This document shows, one piece after another, positions 18,452 through 25,452 of a stretch of 64,000 nt of DNA. This stretch comes from Paenibacillus mellifer (lineage in GTDB: Bacteria > Bacillota > Bacilli > Paenibacillales > Paenibacillaceae). The notes under the pieces were generated by a model that was not told the origin of the DNA, did no database searches, and saw only the letters and a program-made list of their open reading frames with translations. Position numbers and translations under genes: made by a program. The stretch covers positions 310,001 through 374,000 of the forward strand of contig NZ_JALPRK010000001.1 of NCBI RefSeq assembly GCF_023195895.1, read 5' to 3'. How positions within the stretch are numbered: the stretch's first letter is position 1; every line of letters starts with the position of its first letter.

Positions 18452-18516
18452 AGGCGGATTGCGGCTGTGCCGATGGGAGGCTTCTCCCACCGGCCCCGTC
18501 GATTCGCCTCTTTATT
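18452..18516 (+). terminator. Terminator after the ydcC-like gene
   Basis: A long nested hairpin: AGGCGGAT pairs with ATTCGCCT, with GGGAG/CTCCC inside, followed by CTTTATT. The alr gene then has its own promoter. Confidence 0.65.
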
Positions 18517-18574
18517 CTATATGGAGGTTGTAATCGAAAACAGGCCCTCTCGCCAATTGGGTTCTTTTGCAGAA

Positions 18575-18603
18575 TTGACAGTCGCATCCATGAACATTAC
18601 CAT
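18575..18603 (+). promoter_or_regulatory. Sigma-A promoter of alr
   Basis: TTGACA (18575-18580), 17-base spacer, TACCAT (18598-18603), 53 bases upstream of the alr start. Confidence 0.65.
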
Positions 18604-18656
18604 TAGGTTATTGCTCAGATATTTGACTCTCAATCTTTGGAGAAGGTGACCCGAAA

Positions 18657-19838
18657 GTGCAAGTGATGTATCGACCTACCCGTGCGGAAATTGATTTGGA
18701 CGCACTGCGCAGCAATTTCGAGGAATTGCGGAGAAGACAACCGGCGGACATGAAAATGCTGGCATGTGTGAAAGCTAATGCTTATGGGCACGGCGCCGTG
18801 CTCGTGGCGAAGGAATTGGAACGGATCGGCGCGGATTATCTCAGCGTCGCGTTCCTGGATGAAGCGCTGGAGCTCCGGAAAGCCGGTATAAAGCTGCCGA
18901 TTCTGGTGCTCGGATACACGCCACCCTATGGGGTTCGCGCCGCGTGGGAGCAAGATATCACGCTGAACGTATTCAGCATGGAAGTGCTGGAGGCGATCGA
19001 AGCGCTGCATCCCGACGATTTCCCGCATAAGCTGAAAGTCCATATCAAAATCGATTCTGGCATGGGCCGCGTCGGACTGCTGCCCGGAGACGAGGCGGTT
19101 GCCTTCATACGCAAGGCCACGCAAGCGCCGCAGGTGGAAGTGGAGGGCTTGTTCACCCACTATGCCACAGCGGACGAGGAAGACAAAAGCTATACATTGG
19201 AACAATTTCGCCGGTTTCAGGGTGTGGTGGACGCGCTGCGGGAACATGAAATTCGTATCCCGATCATACATACGGGGAACAGCGCAATCGCCATCGATAT
19301 GCCAGAACTGTCAGTCCATATGGTTCGTATCGGCATCGCTTTGTACGGCTTGTATCCGTCCGATGAGGTGCGCCGTGATCAAGTGCGGCTAACCCCGGTC
19401 CTTTCGCTGAAAACCGAAACGGTACGGGTCAAGACGCTGCCGCCCCATTCCGCCGTTAGTTACGGAGCGAAATACGTCACCGGGCAGGAGGAGCGGATCG
19501 CCACCCTTCCGATCGGGTATGCCGACGGATATTCGCGAATGCTGAACGGCAAGGCACAAGTTCTGATACGCGGACGCCGCGTCCCTGTAGCAGGCGTAAT
19601 TTGTATGGACCAATGTATGGTATCGCTTCAAGCTTTGGCTGAGGAAGCCGAAGAAATTCAAGTCGGCGAAGAGGTTGTACTCATCGGCCGGCAAGTCGGC
19701 GAGGAAATTACCGCCGGGGAGCTGGCATCCGCCATGGGAACGATCCATTACGAGTTGATTTGCATGCTGGCCCACCGGGTGCCCCGGGTTTACGTGCGGA
19801 AAGGCGAACCTGACGTATTGCTGAACCCGCTGCTGTGA
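18657..19838 (+). CDS. alr: Alanine racemase
   Basis: A 393-residue PLP enzyme that interconverts L- and D-alanine and so supplies D-alanine for peptidoglycan. The PLP-binding lysine is K39 in ACVKANAYGHG, and the second catalytic base is the tyrosine in AVSYGAKY (near 268). The barrel and C-terminal beta domain are complete and of normal length. The GTG at 18657 is chosen because GGAGAAGG lies about 10 bases before it; an in-frame ATG three codons on is further from it. Order ydcC, alr, ndoAI, ndoA matches B. subtilis. Confidence 0.95.
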   Translation: MQVMYRPTRAEIDLDALRSNFEELRRRQPADMKMLACVKANAYGHGAVLVAKELERIGADYLSVAFLDEALELRKAGIKLPILVLGYTPPYGVRAAWEQDITLNVFSMEVLEAIEALHPDDFPHKLKVHIKIDSGMGRVGLLPGDEAVAFIRKATQAPQVEVEGLFTHYATADEEDKSYTLEQFRRFQGVVDALREHEIRIPIIHTGNSAIAIDMPELSVHMVRIGIALYGLYPSDEVRRDQVRLTPVLSLKTETVRVKTLPPHSAVSYGAKYVTGQEERIATLPIGYADGYSRMLNGKAQVLIRGRRVPVAGVICMDQCMVSLQALAEEAEEIQVGEEVVLIGRQVGEEITAGELASAMGTIHYELICMLAHRVPRVYVRKGEPDVLLNPLL

Positions 19839-20028
19839 CAGAATGGAGCGGCAGACAAAATTCTACAAAACTTTTTCCTGAGGGAAGGAATTTATGCCGA
19901 GTCTATCGAATACTAAACATGGAAATGTTCAGGTATGTACGGCATTCACGTTTTTGTTTATAATGAAATGCAGCATACTTGATATACTATCGGCATATAT
20001 TTCTTTTGTATAATTTTCCTTGAATAAT

Positions 20029-20036
20029 GCTATACT
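20029..20036 (+). promoter_or_regulatory. Extended -10 promoter of the ndoAI-ndoA operon
   Basis: TGCTATACT carries an extended -10 (TGn plus TATACT at 20031-20036), about 49 bases before the antitoxin start. No good -35 hexamer was found at 16-18 bases, consistent with an extended -10 promoter. Confidence 0.45.
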
Positions 20037-20084
20037 GATATCAGGAAACAGGGTCGAGTAGGTTTTGGGGGTGGAAGTTTTAAG

Positions 20085-20366
20085 ATGGCCAATATGCACA
20101 ACACCAAAAGAATTATGATCAGTTTGCCGGATCATCTTTTGCAGGAAGTCGATGGAATCGTCGCGATGGAGAATTCTAACCGCAGCGAGTTGATCAGGCA
20201 GGCCATGAAGCTGTATCTGAACGAGCGGAAGAAACGATTCATCCGTGAATCGATGCAGCGCGGCTATATGGAGATGGCAAAAATCAATTTGTCCATGGCC
20301 TCCGAAGCGTTCCACGCGGAAGAAGATGCAGACATCACTCTGGACCGCCTAGTAAGCGGGGTGTAA
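20085..20366 (+). CDS. ndoAI: Antitoxin EndoAI (ribbon-helix-helix)
   Basis: A 93-residue antitoxin. The N-terminal ribbon-helix-helix (KRIMISLPDHLLQEVDGIVA, then SNRSELIRQAMKLYL) binds DNA and dimerises; the acidic C-terminal part (about 55-93) is expected to wrap the toxin. It neutralises the EndoA ribonuclease encoded 3 bases downstream and probably represses the operon. GGGGGTGG lies about 10 bases before the ATG. Identification rests on motif, size and synteny with B. subtilis alrA-ndoAI-ndoA. Confidence 0.9.
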   Translation: MANMHNTKRIMISLPDHLLQEVDGIVAMENSNRSELIRQAMKLYLNERKKRFIRESMQRGYMEMAKINLSMASEAFHAEEDADITLDRLVSGV

Positions 20367-20369
20367 ACA

Positions 20370-20720
20370 TTGATCGTAAAGCGCGGCGACGTTTTTTTTG
20401 CAGACCTCTCTCCTGTAGTGGGATCGGAGCAGGGTGGGGTCAGACCGGTGCTTATCATCCAGAATGACATCGGAAATCGATTCAGCCCAACGGCCATTGT
20501 TGCTGCTATTACGGCGCAAATCCAAAAGGCGAAATTGCCAACCCACGTTGAGATTGACGCGGCTACGCACGGATTTGACAGGGATTCCGTCATTTTGCTG
20601 GAGCAAATTCGAACGATCGACAAACAAAGATTAACGGATAAAATTACGCATTTGGACGATGAGACGATGAAGAAAGTGAATGATTCGCTGCTCATCAGCC
20701 TCGGTTTAATCGATTTTTGA
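20370..20720 (+). CDS. ndoA: Endoribonuclease EndoA (MazF/PemK toxin)
   Basis: A 116-residue MazF-family RNase, almost the exact length of B. subtilis EndoA, which cuts mRNA at UACAU. The family opening [20 protein letters not shown] and RPVLIIQND are present, with the catalytic arginine and threonine in GVRPV and [10 protein letters not shown], and [19 protein letters not shown] further on. The start is TTG at 20370, three bases after the antitoxin stop, so expression is tightly linked. The next hairpin ends the operon; the sigB operon that follows in B. subtilis is not here. Confidence 0.95.
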   Translation: MIVKRGDVFFADLSPVVGSEQGGVRPVLIIQNDIGNRFSPTAIVAAITAQIQKAKLPTHVEIDAATHGFDRDSVILLEQIRTIDKQRLTDKITHLDDETMKKVNDSLLISLGLIDF

Positions 20721-20755
20721 GTCTTCTTAAACTAATGCGTTTACAGATTGCTTCA

Positions 20756-20790
20756 AACGCTCTGGACAATAGCTCCGGGGCGTTTTTTGT
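20756..20790 (+). terminator. Terminator of the ndoAI-ndoA operon
   Basis: AACGCTCTGGA and TCCGGGGCGTT pair through 11 positions with two G-U pairs, then TTTTTTGTTTT. Confidence 0.85.
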
Positions 20791-20891
20791 TTTGCCGATA
20801 ATTTTGATATTAGAATCTTATGATTTTGCTATTTCGAGTGGAGGCAATTCGAGTACGATGAGAGTAATACGGATAAAGGAGAGGTTGCCGC

Positions 20892-21179
20892 TTGAACGCT
20901 CAATATGAAATCTATGACGATCCCTTTAAAATGTTGATTTTGTTGGCGACATTCGTGGCGGAGCAACAAGGCAGCAAGCTGGATTACGAAAACGTGGCCA
21001 CTTTCGAAAACGACAAGTTTTCGCTTGCGAATGGCCGGTTCTTGTACAAGAAGGATCAGGTTGAGATCACCTGGTACCAGTTCCTGGGGCGCGATATCCA
21101 ATGCAACAAGGACCTGACCCGGCAGGAATACAACCGGATGTTCGTGGATTGTATGGCATCGGTGTATGGGGTGAACTAA
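20892..21179 (+). CDS. Hypothetical protein, 95 residues
   Basis: A small soluble acidic protein I do not recognise. It starts at TTG, 9 bases after AAGGAG, and a clear terminator follows, so it is a real single-gene unit. The sequence alternates hydrophobic and charged residues (MLILLATFVAEQQGSKLDYE; VEITWYQFLGRDIQCNKDLT), suggesting one compact alpha/beta domain with no signal peptide or membrane segment. Two cysteines (in DIQCNKD and VDCMASV) have no metal-site spacing. Confidence 0.7.
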   Translation: MNAQYEIYDDPFKMLILLATFVAEQQGSKLDYENVATFENDKFSLANGRFLYKKDQVEITWYQFLGRDIQCNKDLTRQEYNRMFVDCMASVYGVN

Positions 21180-21195
21180 ACCGCTAACCAAAACC

Positions 21196-21238
21196 AAAGT
21201 GCAAGCGCAAGGGAGTTCCTTGGCTTGCACTTTTTTCT
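21196..21238 (+). terminator. Terminator after the 95-residue protein
   Basis: AAAGTGCAAGC pairs with GCTTGCACTTT around an inner AAGG/CCTT, followed by TTTTTTC. Confidence 0.9.
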
Positions 21239-21261
21239 TTGGGTTGATTCAGAGGCGGGGC

Positions 21262-21459
21262 GGCGAAATATATTCGATTTTTCATATAGGAATCGGATTC
21301 GGAAGCGCGGGGAGGACATTCTATGTGAAATTTCATATATATTTCGCCAAAACCGCGGGATTTGGAGCATTCTATTCGATTTTTCATATAGAATGGACGA
21401 TTTCGGTGCCCGGAGGGTTCATTGTATATGAAATTTCATATATAACTCGCCGAAACCGG
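21262..21459. repeat. Tandem pair of long hairpin repeats
   Basis: Two direct copies of a roughly 90-base element (21262-21348 and about 21365-21459) share TATTCGATTTTTCATATAG and GAAATTTCATATATA. Copy 1 has perfect 12-base inverted ends, GGCGAAATATAT (21262-21273) and ATATATTTCGCC (21337-21348), and nearly self-complementary arms. Copy 2 additionally holds CATTCTAT/ATAGAATG. They lie between two convergent genes; no ORF within them is credible. Confidence 0.75.
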
Positions 21460-21474
21460 TGAATCAGGTGATTT

Positions 21475-22647
21475 CTATTCGGTTCGCAGTGCGTAAATCG
21501 GGCGGAGCTTGGCGGCCTTGTTGGCCGGGATCATCCCGAAGACGATGCCGATGAACAAAGAGAAGCCAAAAGCGATGAGGACGATCGGGAACGAAACCGT
21601 AGTCGTCAGCGACGAGTAATGGCCAATCAATGCGCTGGCCCCGTATCCCATCGCGATTCCGATCAACCCGCCGAACCCGCTCAGCGCCGTCGATTCGACC
21701 ATGAACTGCATCAGGATGTCGCGTTTCTTCGCGCCGATCGCTTTGCGTACGCCGATTTCCCGGGTTCGTTCACTCACGGACACAAGCATAATGTTCATGA
21801 TCCCGATGCCGCCGACAAGCAGGGAGATACCGGCGATTCCGCCGAGCGCCAGCGACAGCATCTGGGTAGTCGAGTTTAGCGTATCCAGCATTTCCTGAGA
21901 GTTAAAGATGCTGTAGGCGTTGTCGGCGTTTTGGAACTTCTTGTCCAAGGCAGCTTCCAGTGAGGTTTTGACCGTATCGATTTCCTTAGTGTCCTGCACC
22001 TGGACCGTGATCGATCGTACTCCGCGGCTTTGCAGGAAGCGCTCCGCCGTGGCGATCGGAATCAGCAGCTTGTTATCGTTGGAAGCGGTCAGGCTCGAGC
22101 CTTTCGATTCCAGTAAACCAACGATGGTGAAGCTGCTGCCGTTAAGCTGAATCTTCTGGCCAACCGGGTTATCTGTGCCGAAGAAGGTACTGGCGGCTTC
22201 GGTGCCGATCAGCGCGACCTTCATGCGAAACTCGTTGTCCATGTCGAGGATGTAACGACCGGCTTGGACGTGGAAATCCTGGACCTCCTCGTAAGAAGGG
22301 GCGATGCCTTCAATCGATAAGGTATCGTTGGTTGTCCCATTCTTTGCAGTGACGGAGCCGCTGATGATGGGGGATACGGCTTTAACCCCCTTGGTGTCTC
22401 CCAAAGCCATCGCTTCATCGTAAGACAGCGAGGTGGAGCTGCCCCGCCCCATGATATTCACCGTAAGCAGGTCGGTTCCAAGTCCTTCGAGCTGGTCGGT
22501 AATTTGCGACGTCGTACCTTGCCCCACAGAGACGAGCGTAATCACGGAAGAAACGCCGATGATGATGCCGAGCATGGTGAGAAAGGAGCGGATCTTCGCG
22601 CCGGCGATACTTTTCCAAGCCATTTTGACGCTTTGCAGAAGGTTCAT
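21475..22647 (-). CDS. MacB/YknZ-type ABC permease
   Basis: A 390-residue permease: one N-terminal helix (about 20-42), a large extracytoplasmic MacB_PCD domain (about 45-240), then the FtsX domain with three helices (about 270-385), including the conserved SERTREIGVRKAIGAKKRDI loop. It works with the ATPase and membrane fusion protein encoded upstream as a YknXYZ-like exporter; YknWXYZ of B. subtilis protects against the SdpC toxin and other members export peptides or drugs. Its ATG overlaps the ATPase stop by 4 bases. Confidence 0.88.
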   Translation of the reverse strand: MNLLQSVKMAWKSIAGAKIRSFLTMLGIIIGVSSVITLVSVGQGTTSQITDQLEGLGTDLLTVNIMGRGSSTSLSYDEAMALGDTKGVKAVSPIISGSVTAKNGTTNDTLSIEGIAPSYEEVQDFHVQAGRYILDMDNEFRMKVALIGTEAASTFFGTDNPVGQKIQLNGSSFTIVGLLESKGSSLTASNDNKLLIPIATAERFLQSRGVRSITVQVQDTKEIDTVKTSLEAALDKKFQNADNAYSIFNSQEMLDTLNSTTQMLSLALGGIAGISLLVGGIGIMNIMLVSVSERTREIGVRKAIGAKKRDILMQFMVESTALSGFGGLIGIAMGYGASALIGHYSSLTTTVSFPIVLIAFGFSLFIGIVFGMIPANKAAKLRPIYALRTE

Positions 22648-23345
22648 TCCGGGTTCCTCCGATCTTCGACGATCCGCCCGTCCTGAATCCGAATGACCCG
22701 TTTGGCCTGCTCGGCGATAGAGAGGTCATGGGTGATGACGATGATCGTATGACCCCGTGCGTTCAGTTCCTTCATCTTATCCATCACCTCAACGCCGGTT
22801 CTGCTGTCGAGCGCCCCGGTGGGTTCATCCGCAAGCAGCATCGGCGGAGCGCCGGCAATGGCTCGGGCGATCGCTACCCGTTGCTGTTGCCCGCCCGACA
22901 ACTCGGACGGACGGTGGTGCATCCGATCGATCAAACCCACCAAGCTTAGTGACTCCTCGACGGACTTTCTTCGCTCCTTGTGCGGAACATTACGGTAGAT
23001 TAACGGGAGCTCGACATTTTCGTAGGCGGTTAATTTGGGCAGCAGATTAAATTGCTGGAATATGAATCCGATCTTCTCGTTGCGGATCGTGGCCAGCTTA
23101 TTGTCGGACAGTTTGCGAACGTCCTGTCCGTCGAGCAGATATGCGCCTTCGTTCGCTACGTCCAGGCAACCCAGCATGTTCATCAGCGTGGATTTGCCAG
23201 AGCCGGACGGCCCGATAATGGCTACGAATTCGCCGTGTCCGATCTGGAAGCTGATCTCGCTTAGCACGGTCATCATTTCCCCGGCCATACGGTAACCGTG
23301 GCCGAGATTGTGCACGTCGATCAATGGGGGAGTTGCCATGGTCAT
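22644..23345 (-). CDS. MacB/YknY-type ABC ATP-binding protein
   Basis: A 233-residue ATPase of the LolD/MacB class: Walker [10 protein letters not shown] (about 43-51), Q-loop ([13 protein letters not shown]), signature [14 protein letters not shown], Walker [13 protein letters not shown] and H-switch VITHD. It drives the mechanotransmitting FtsX-type permease. The first ATG shares its A with the TAA of the fusion-protein gene (TAATG); a second ATG follows two codons later. The three genes are therefore translationally coupled. Confidence 0.92.
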   Translation of the reverse strand: MTMATPPLIDVHNLGHGYRMAGEMMTVLSEISFQIGHGEFVAIIGPSGSGKSTLMNMLGCLDVANEGAYLLDGQDVRKLSDNKLATIRNEKIGFIFQQFNLLPKLTAYENVELPLIYRNVPHKERRKSVEESLSLVGLIDRMHHRPSELSGGQQQRVAIARAIAGAPPMLLADEPTGALDSRTGVEVMDKMKELNARGHTIIVITHDLSIAEQAKRVIRIQDGRIVEDRRNPE

Positions 23346-24727
23346 TATCTGCCACCTCCGCCGCCGAACCCGCCTCCGCCGCCGGTTGGAGCAGCCCCGC
23401 CCCCGCCGGGAGCCGCACCCCCGCTGAATCCAGCGCTACCGCCGCTAAGACCACTGCTTCCGCCAAATCCACCCTGCATTCTCGTCTGCTGCTGGGTGGC
23501 GGAACCGGATGAGTTGCTGATCACGGTAGGAATGACGACCTCCTGGCCTTCGGTTAATCCGCTGACGATTTCGATTAACGTTTCGTTATGCGCGCCGACC
23601 TCTACGACTTGCATGCGACCACCCATGCTGCCGGAGCCGCCGTTACCCCCGGCGACTCCGCTTGCTCCGGTTCCCCGGCCTTGGCGGTTCGCCGGGGCCT
23701 CCGAGGCGTCGTTGCTACGGGCGCCGGAACCGGCTTGCGGCGGCGTCGCTTCGGCGTCCGGCGGTTGCCCGCCAACCGGCACGCTCGACTCGCCGCTCTC
23801 ACCCTCGGATAGCAGGACCACGTACCGGCCGCCCCGCTGCTGAACTGCCTCGATCGGAAGGGTCAAGACGTCCTGCTTCTCTTCGGTGATAATTGTCGCT
23901 TCCGCCGACATGCCTACTCGCACGCCTTCGGAATCGTTTAGTGCAATCGTGACGTCAAATAACGATACGCCGCCTGAGGCAGTCCCTTCATCGGCGATGT
24001 CGGAGACCGTACCTTCAAAGGTCTGATCCGGGAGGGCGTCAACCTGTACGGTCGCCTTCATGCCCTCCTCAACGTTCGGGATATCCAGCTCGTCGACTTG
24101 GATCTTAACGCTCAGCTTCTGATAATCGTTAATGACGAATAGCTCGGATCCGCTTTTGGCCTGTTCGCCTGCTGTGATGTTCACCGCGGTAACCGTCCCG
24201 TCGATGGGGGAAGTTAACGGATCGGGAGGCACCATGTCCTCCTTCAGCTTGGCAATCTCCGCTTCGGTGTTGCTGATGTTCAGCTCCTGCTTGGTGATCG
24301 ACTTTTTCGTGGTGTTCAGCGTCTGCTCATCGGCTCCTTCCTGAACCTGCCGCTTAAACTGCTCCTGCAAATCGACCAGGTCCAATTGTTGCGATTCCAA
24401 GGAGGATTGCTGTGCTTTGAGGTTATCGGAGTTATCGGTGCCCTCAAACGTGAGCAGCACTTGGCCTTTCTTCACGACATCCCCCGCCTTCACGTGAACT
24501 TCGCTGACCTTGCCTTCGTCTTTCGTGCGGACACTATCGCTCTCCGTAGAGACGGTAGAACCCGAACCGGTGACGCTGACGGTAATGTCGCCCTTGCTGA
24601 CCCGCGTCGTATTCTGAACGGGTGTCGCTGCTTGCTTTGGTTTGTTTGGAATCGTTAAGATCAAAATCAAGGCGATAACGATAACGCCTACGGCTCCAAT
24701 CCCGATCCATAACCCCTTCTTCTTCAA
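23345..24727 (-). CDS. YknX-type membrane fusion protein with glycine-rich tail
   Basis: A 460-residue HlyD/RND-type adaptor: one N-terminal helix (WIGIGAVGVIVIALILIL), a lipoyl half-motif (VHVKAGDVVKKGQVLLTFEG type), a coiled coil (about 100-165), second lipoyl half (SPIDGTVTAVNITAGEQAKSG) and beta-barrel, then the membrane-proximal domain. Two inserts are unusual: a Gly/Ala/Ser-rich loop near 325-365 and a terminal stretch of ~45 residues made mostly of Gly, Ala and Ser. The start is TTG at 24727, 6 bases after GGAGGG. First gene of the exporter operon. Confidence 0.85.
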   Translation of the reverse strand: MKKKGLWIGIGAVGVIVIALILILTIPNKPKQAATPVQNTTRVSKGDITVSVTGSGSTVSTESDSVRTKDEGKVSEVHVKAGDVVKKGQVLLTFEGTDNSDNLKAQQSSLESQQLDLVDLQEQFKRQVQEGADEQTLNTTKKSITKQELNISNTEAEIAKLKEDMVPPDPLTSPIDGTVTAVNITAGEQAKSGSELFVINDYQKLSVKIQVDELDIPNVEEGMKATVQVDALPDQTFEGTVSDIADEGTASGGVSLFDVTIALNDSEGVRVGMSAEATIITEEKQDVLTLPIEAVQQRGGRYVVLLSEGESGESSVPVGGQPPDAEATPPQAGSGARSNDASEAPANRQGRGTGASGVAGGNGGSGSMGGRMQVVEVGAHNETLIEIVSGLTEGQEVVIPTVISNSSGSATQQQTRMQGGFGGSSGLSGGSAGFSGGAAPGGGGAAPTGGGGGFGGGGGR

Positions 24728-24961
24728 TAGAATCCCTCCAACTTTATGTATTCGCCAGCAAGCATCGGGCTTGTACGGCACTTCACACTCAACAAGTCGA
24801 GCTTATTTTAAGGGATGAAGATGAGGGCAACCTGAAGTCTAGCTGAAAGTTTTCTGAATGGATTATGATAAGTTTGGGGGTTGCGTAAAAATAATTCATG
24901 GCGCCTTCCAGCACGATCTAGTACAATGAATGTAACATTTTCCGGGGAGGAACCTTTTTTC

Positions 24962-25318
24962 ATGGATCAACGTCCGTCTGAAACGCCTTATTCTTATTCC
25001 ACTTTCAACCAATATCCGCCATCGGCACCGCCGGCGCCGGCTAAAACGAACGGGAAGTCAATCGTATCGCTGGTGTTGGGCATTTTATCGATCGTCATTC
25101 CTTATGTGGGTTTTATTCTGGGGATCGTTGCGATCGTATTCTCCAGCCTGTCGTTCAAAGAGATCAAACGCACGGGCGAGCAAGGCAAGGGACTCAGTGT
25201 TGCCGGCCTCGTTTGCGGCATTGTGGGTACGGTGTTGTATGGTATCATCATCGTGTTCGCCATTATCGCTGTTTTGATGTACGCGACCATGTGGGATTCA
25301 ACGTACAGCACGTTCTAA
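24962..25318 (+). CDS. DUF4190 membrane protein
   Basis: A 118-residue protein: Tyr/Pro-rich N-terminal tail of about 35 residues, then two hydrophobic segments (VSLVLGILSIVIPYVGFILG and VAGLVCGIVGTVLYGIIIVF) separated by a basic loop (SFKEIKRTGEQGKGLSVAG). This is the DUF4190 layout, common in actinobacteria and Bacillota, of unknown function. The ATG at 24962 follows GGGGAGGAA; the frame is open upstream without such a site. A terminator follows. Confidence 0.8.
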   Translation: MDQRPSETPYSYSTFNQYPPSAPPAPAKTNGKSIVSLVLGILSIVIPYVGFILGIVAIVFSSLSFKEIKRTGEQGKGLSVAGLVCGIVGTVLYGIIIVFAIIAVLMYATMWDSTYSTF

Positions 25319-25332
25319 ACGATTACGCATTA

Positions 25333-25368
25333 AAACACCGCTGCTCTGTGCGCGGTGTTTCTTTGTTT
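25333..25368 (+). terminator. Terminator after the DUF4190 gene
   Basis: AAACACCGC and GCGGTGTTT pair around TGCTCTGTGC, then CTTTGTTTT. Confidence 0.8.
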
Positions 25369-25452
25369 TGTATGACACCCGCTGGAAAAGGTTCGCAAAG
25401 TTTGTGATAATAGAAACAATCGCAATTTTTAGAATGAAAGAGGGATTCTGCC

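Noticed and set aside
21262..21459. CRISPR array
   Set aside because: Only two copies, each a self-complementary hairpin with no constant repeat and unique spacer pattern, and no cas genes.
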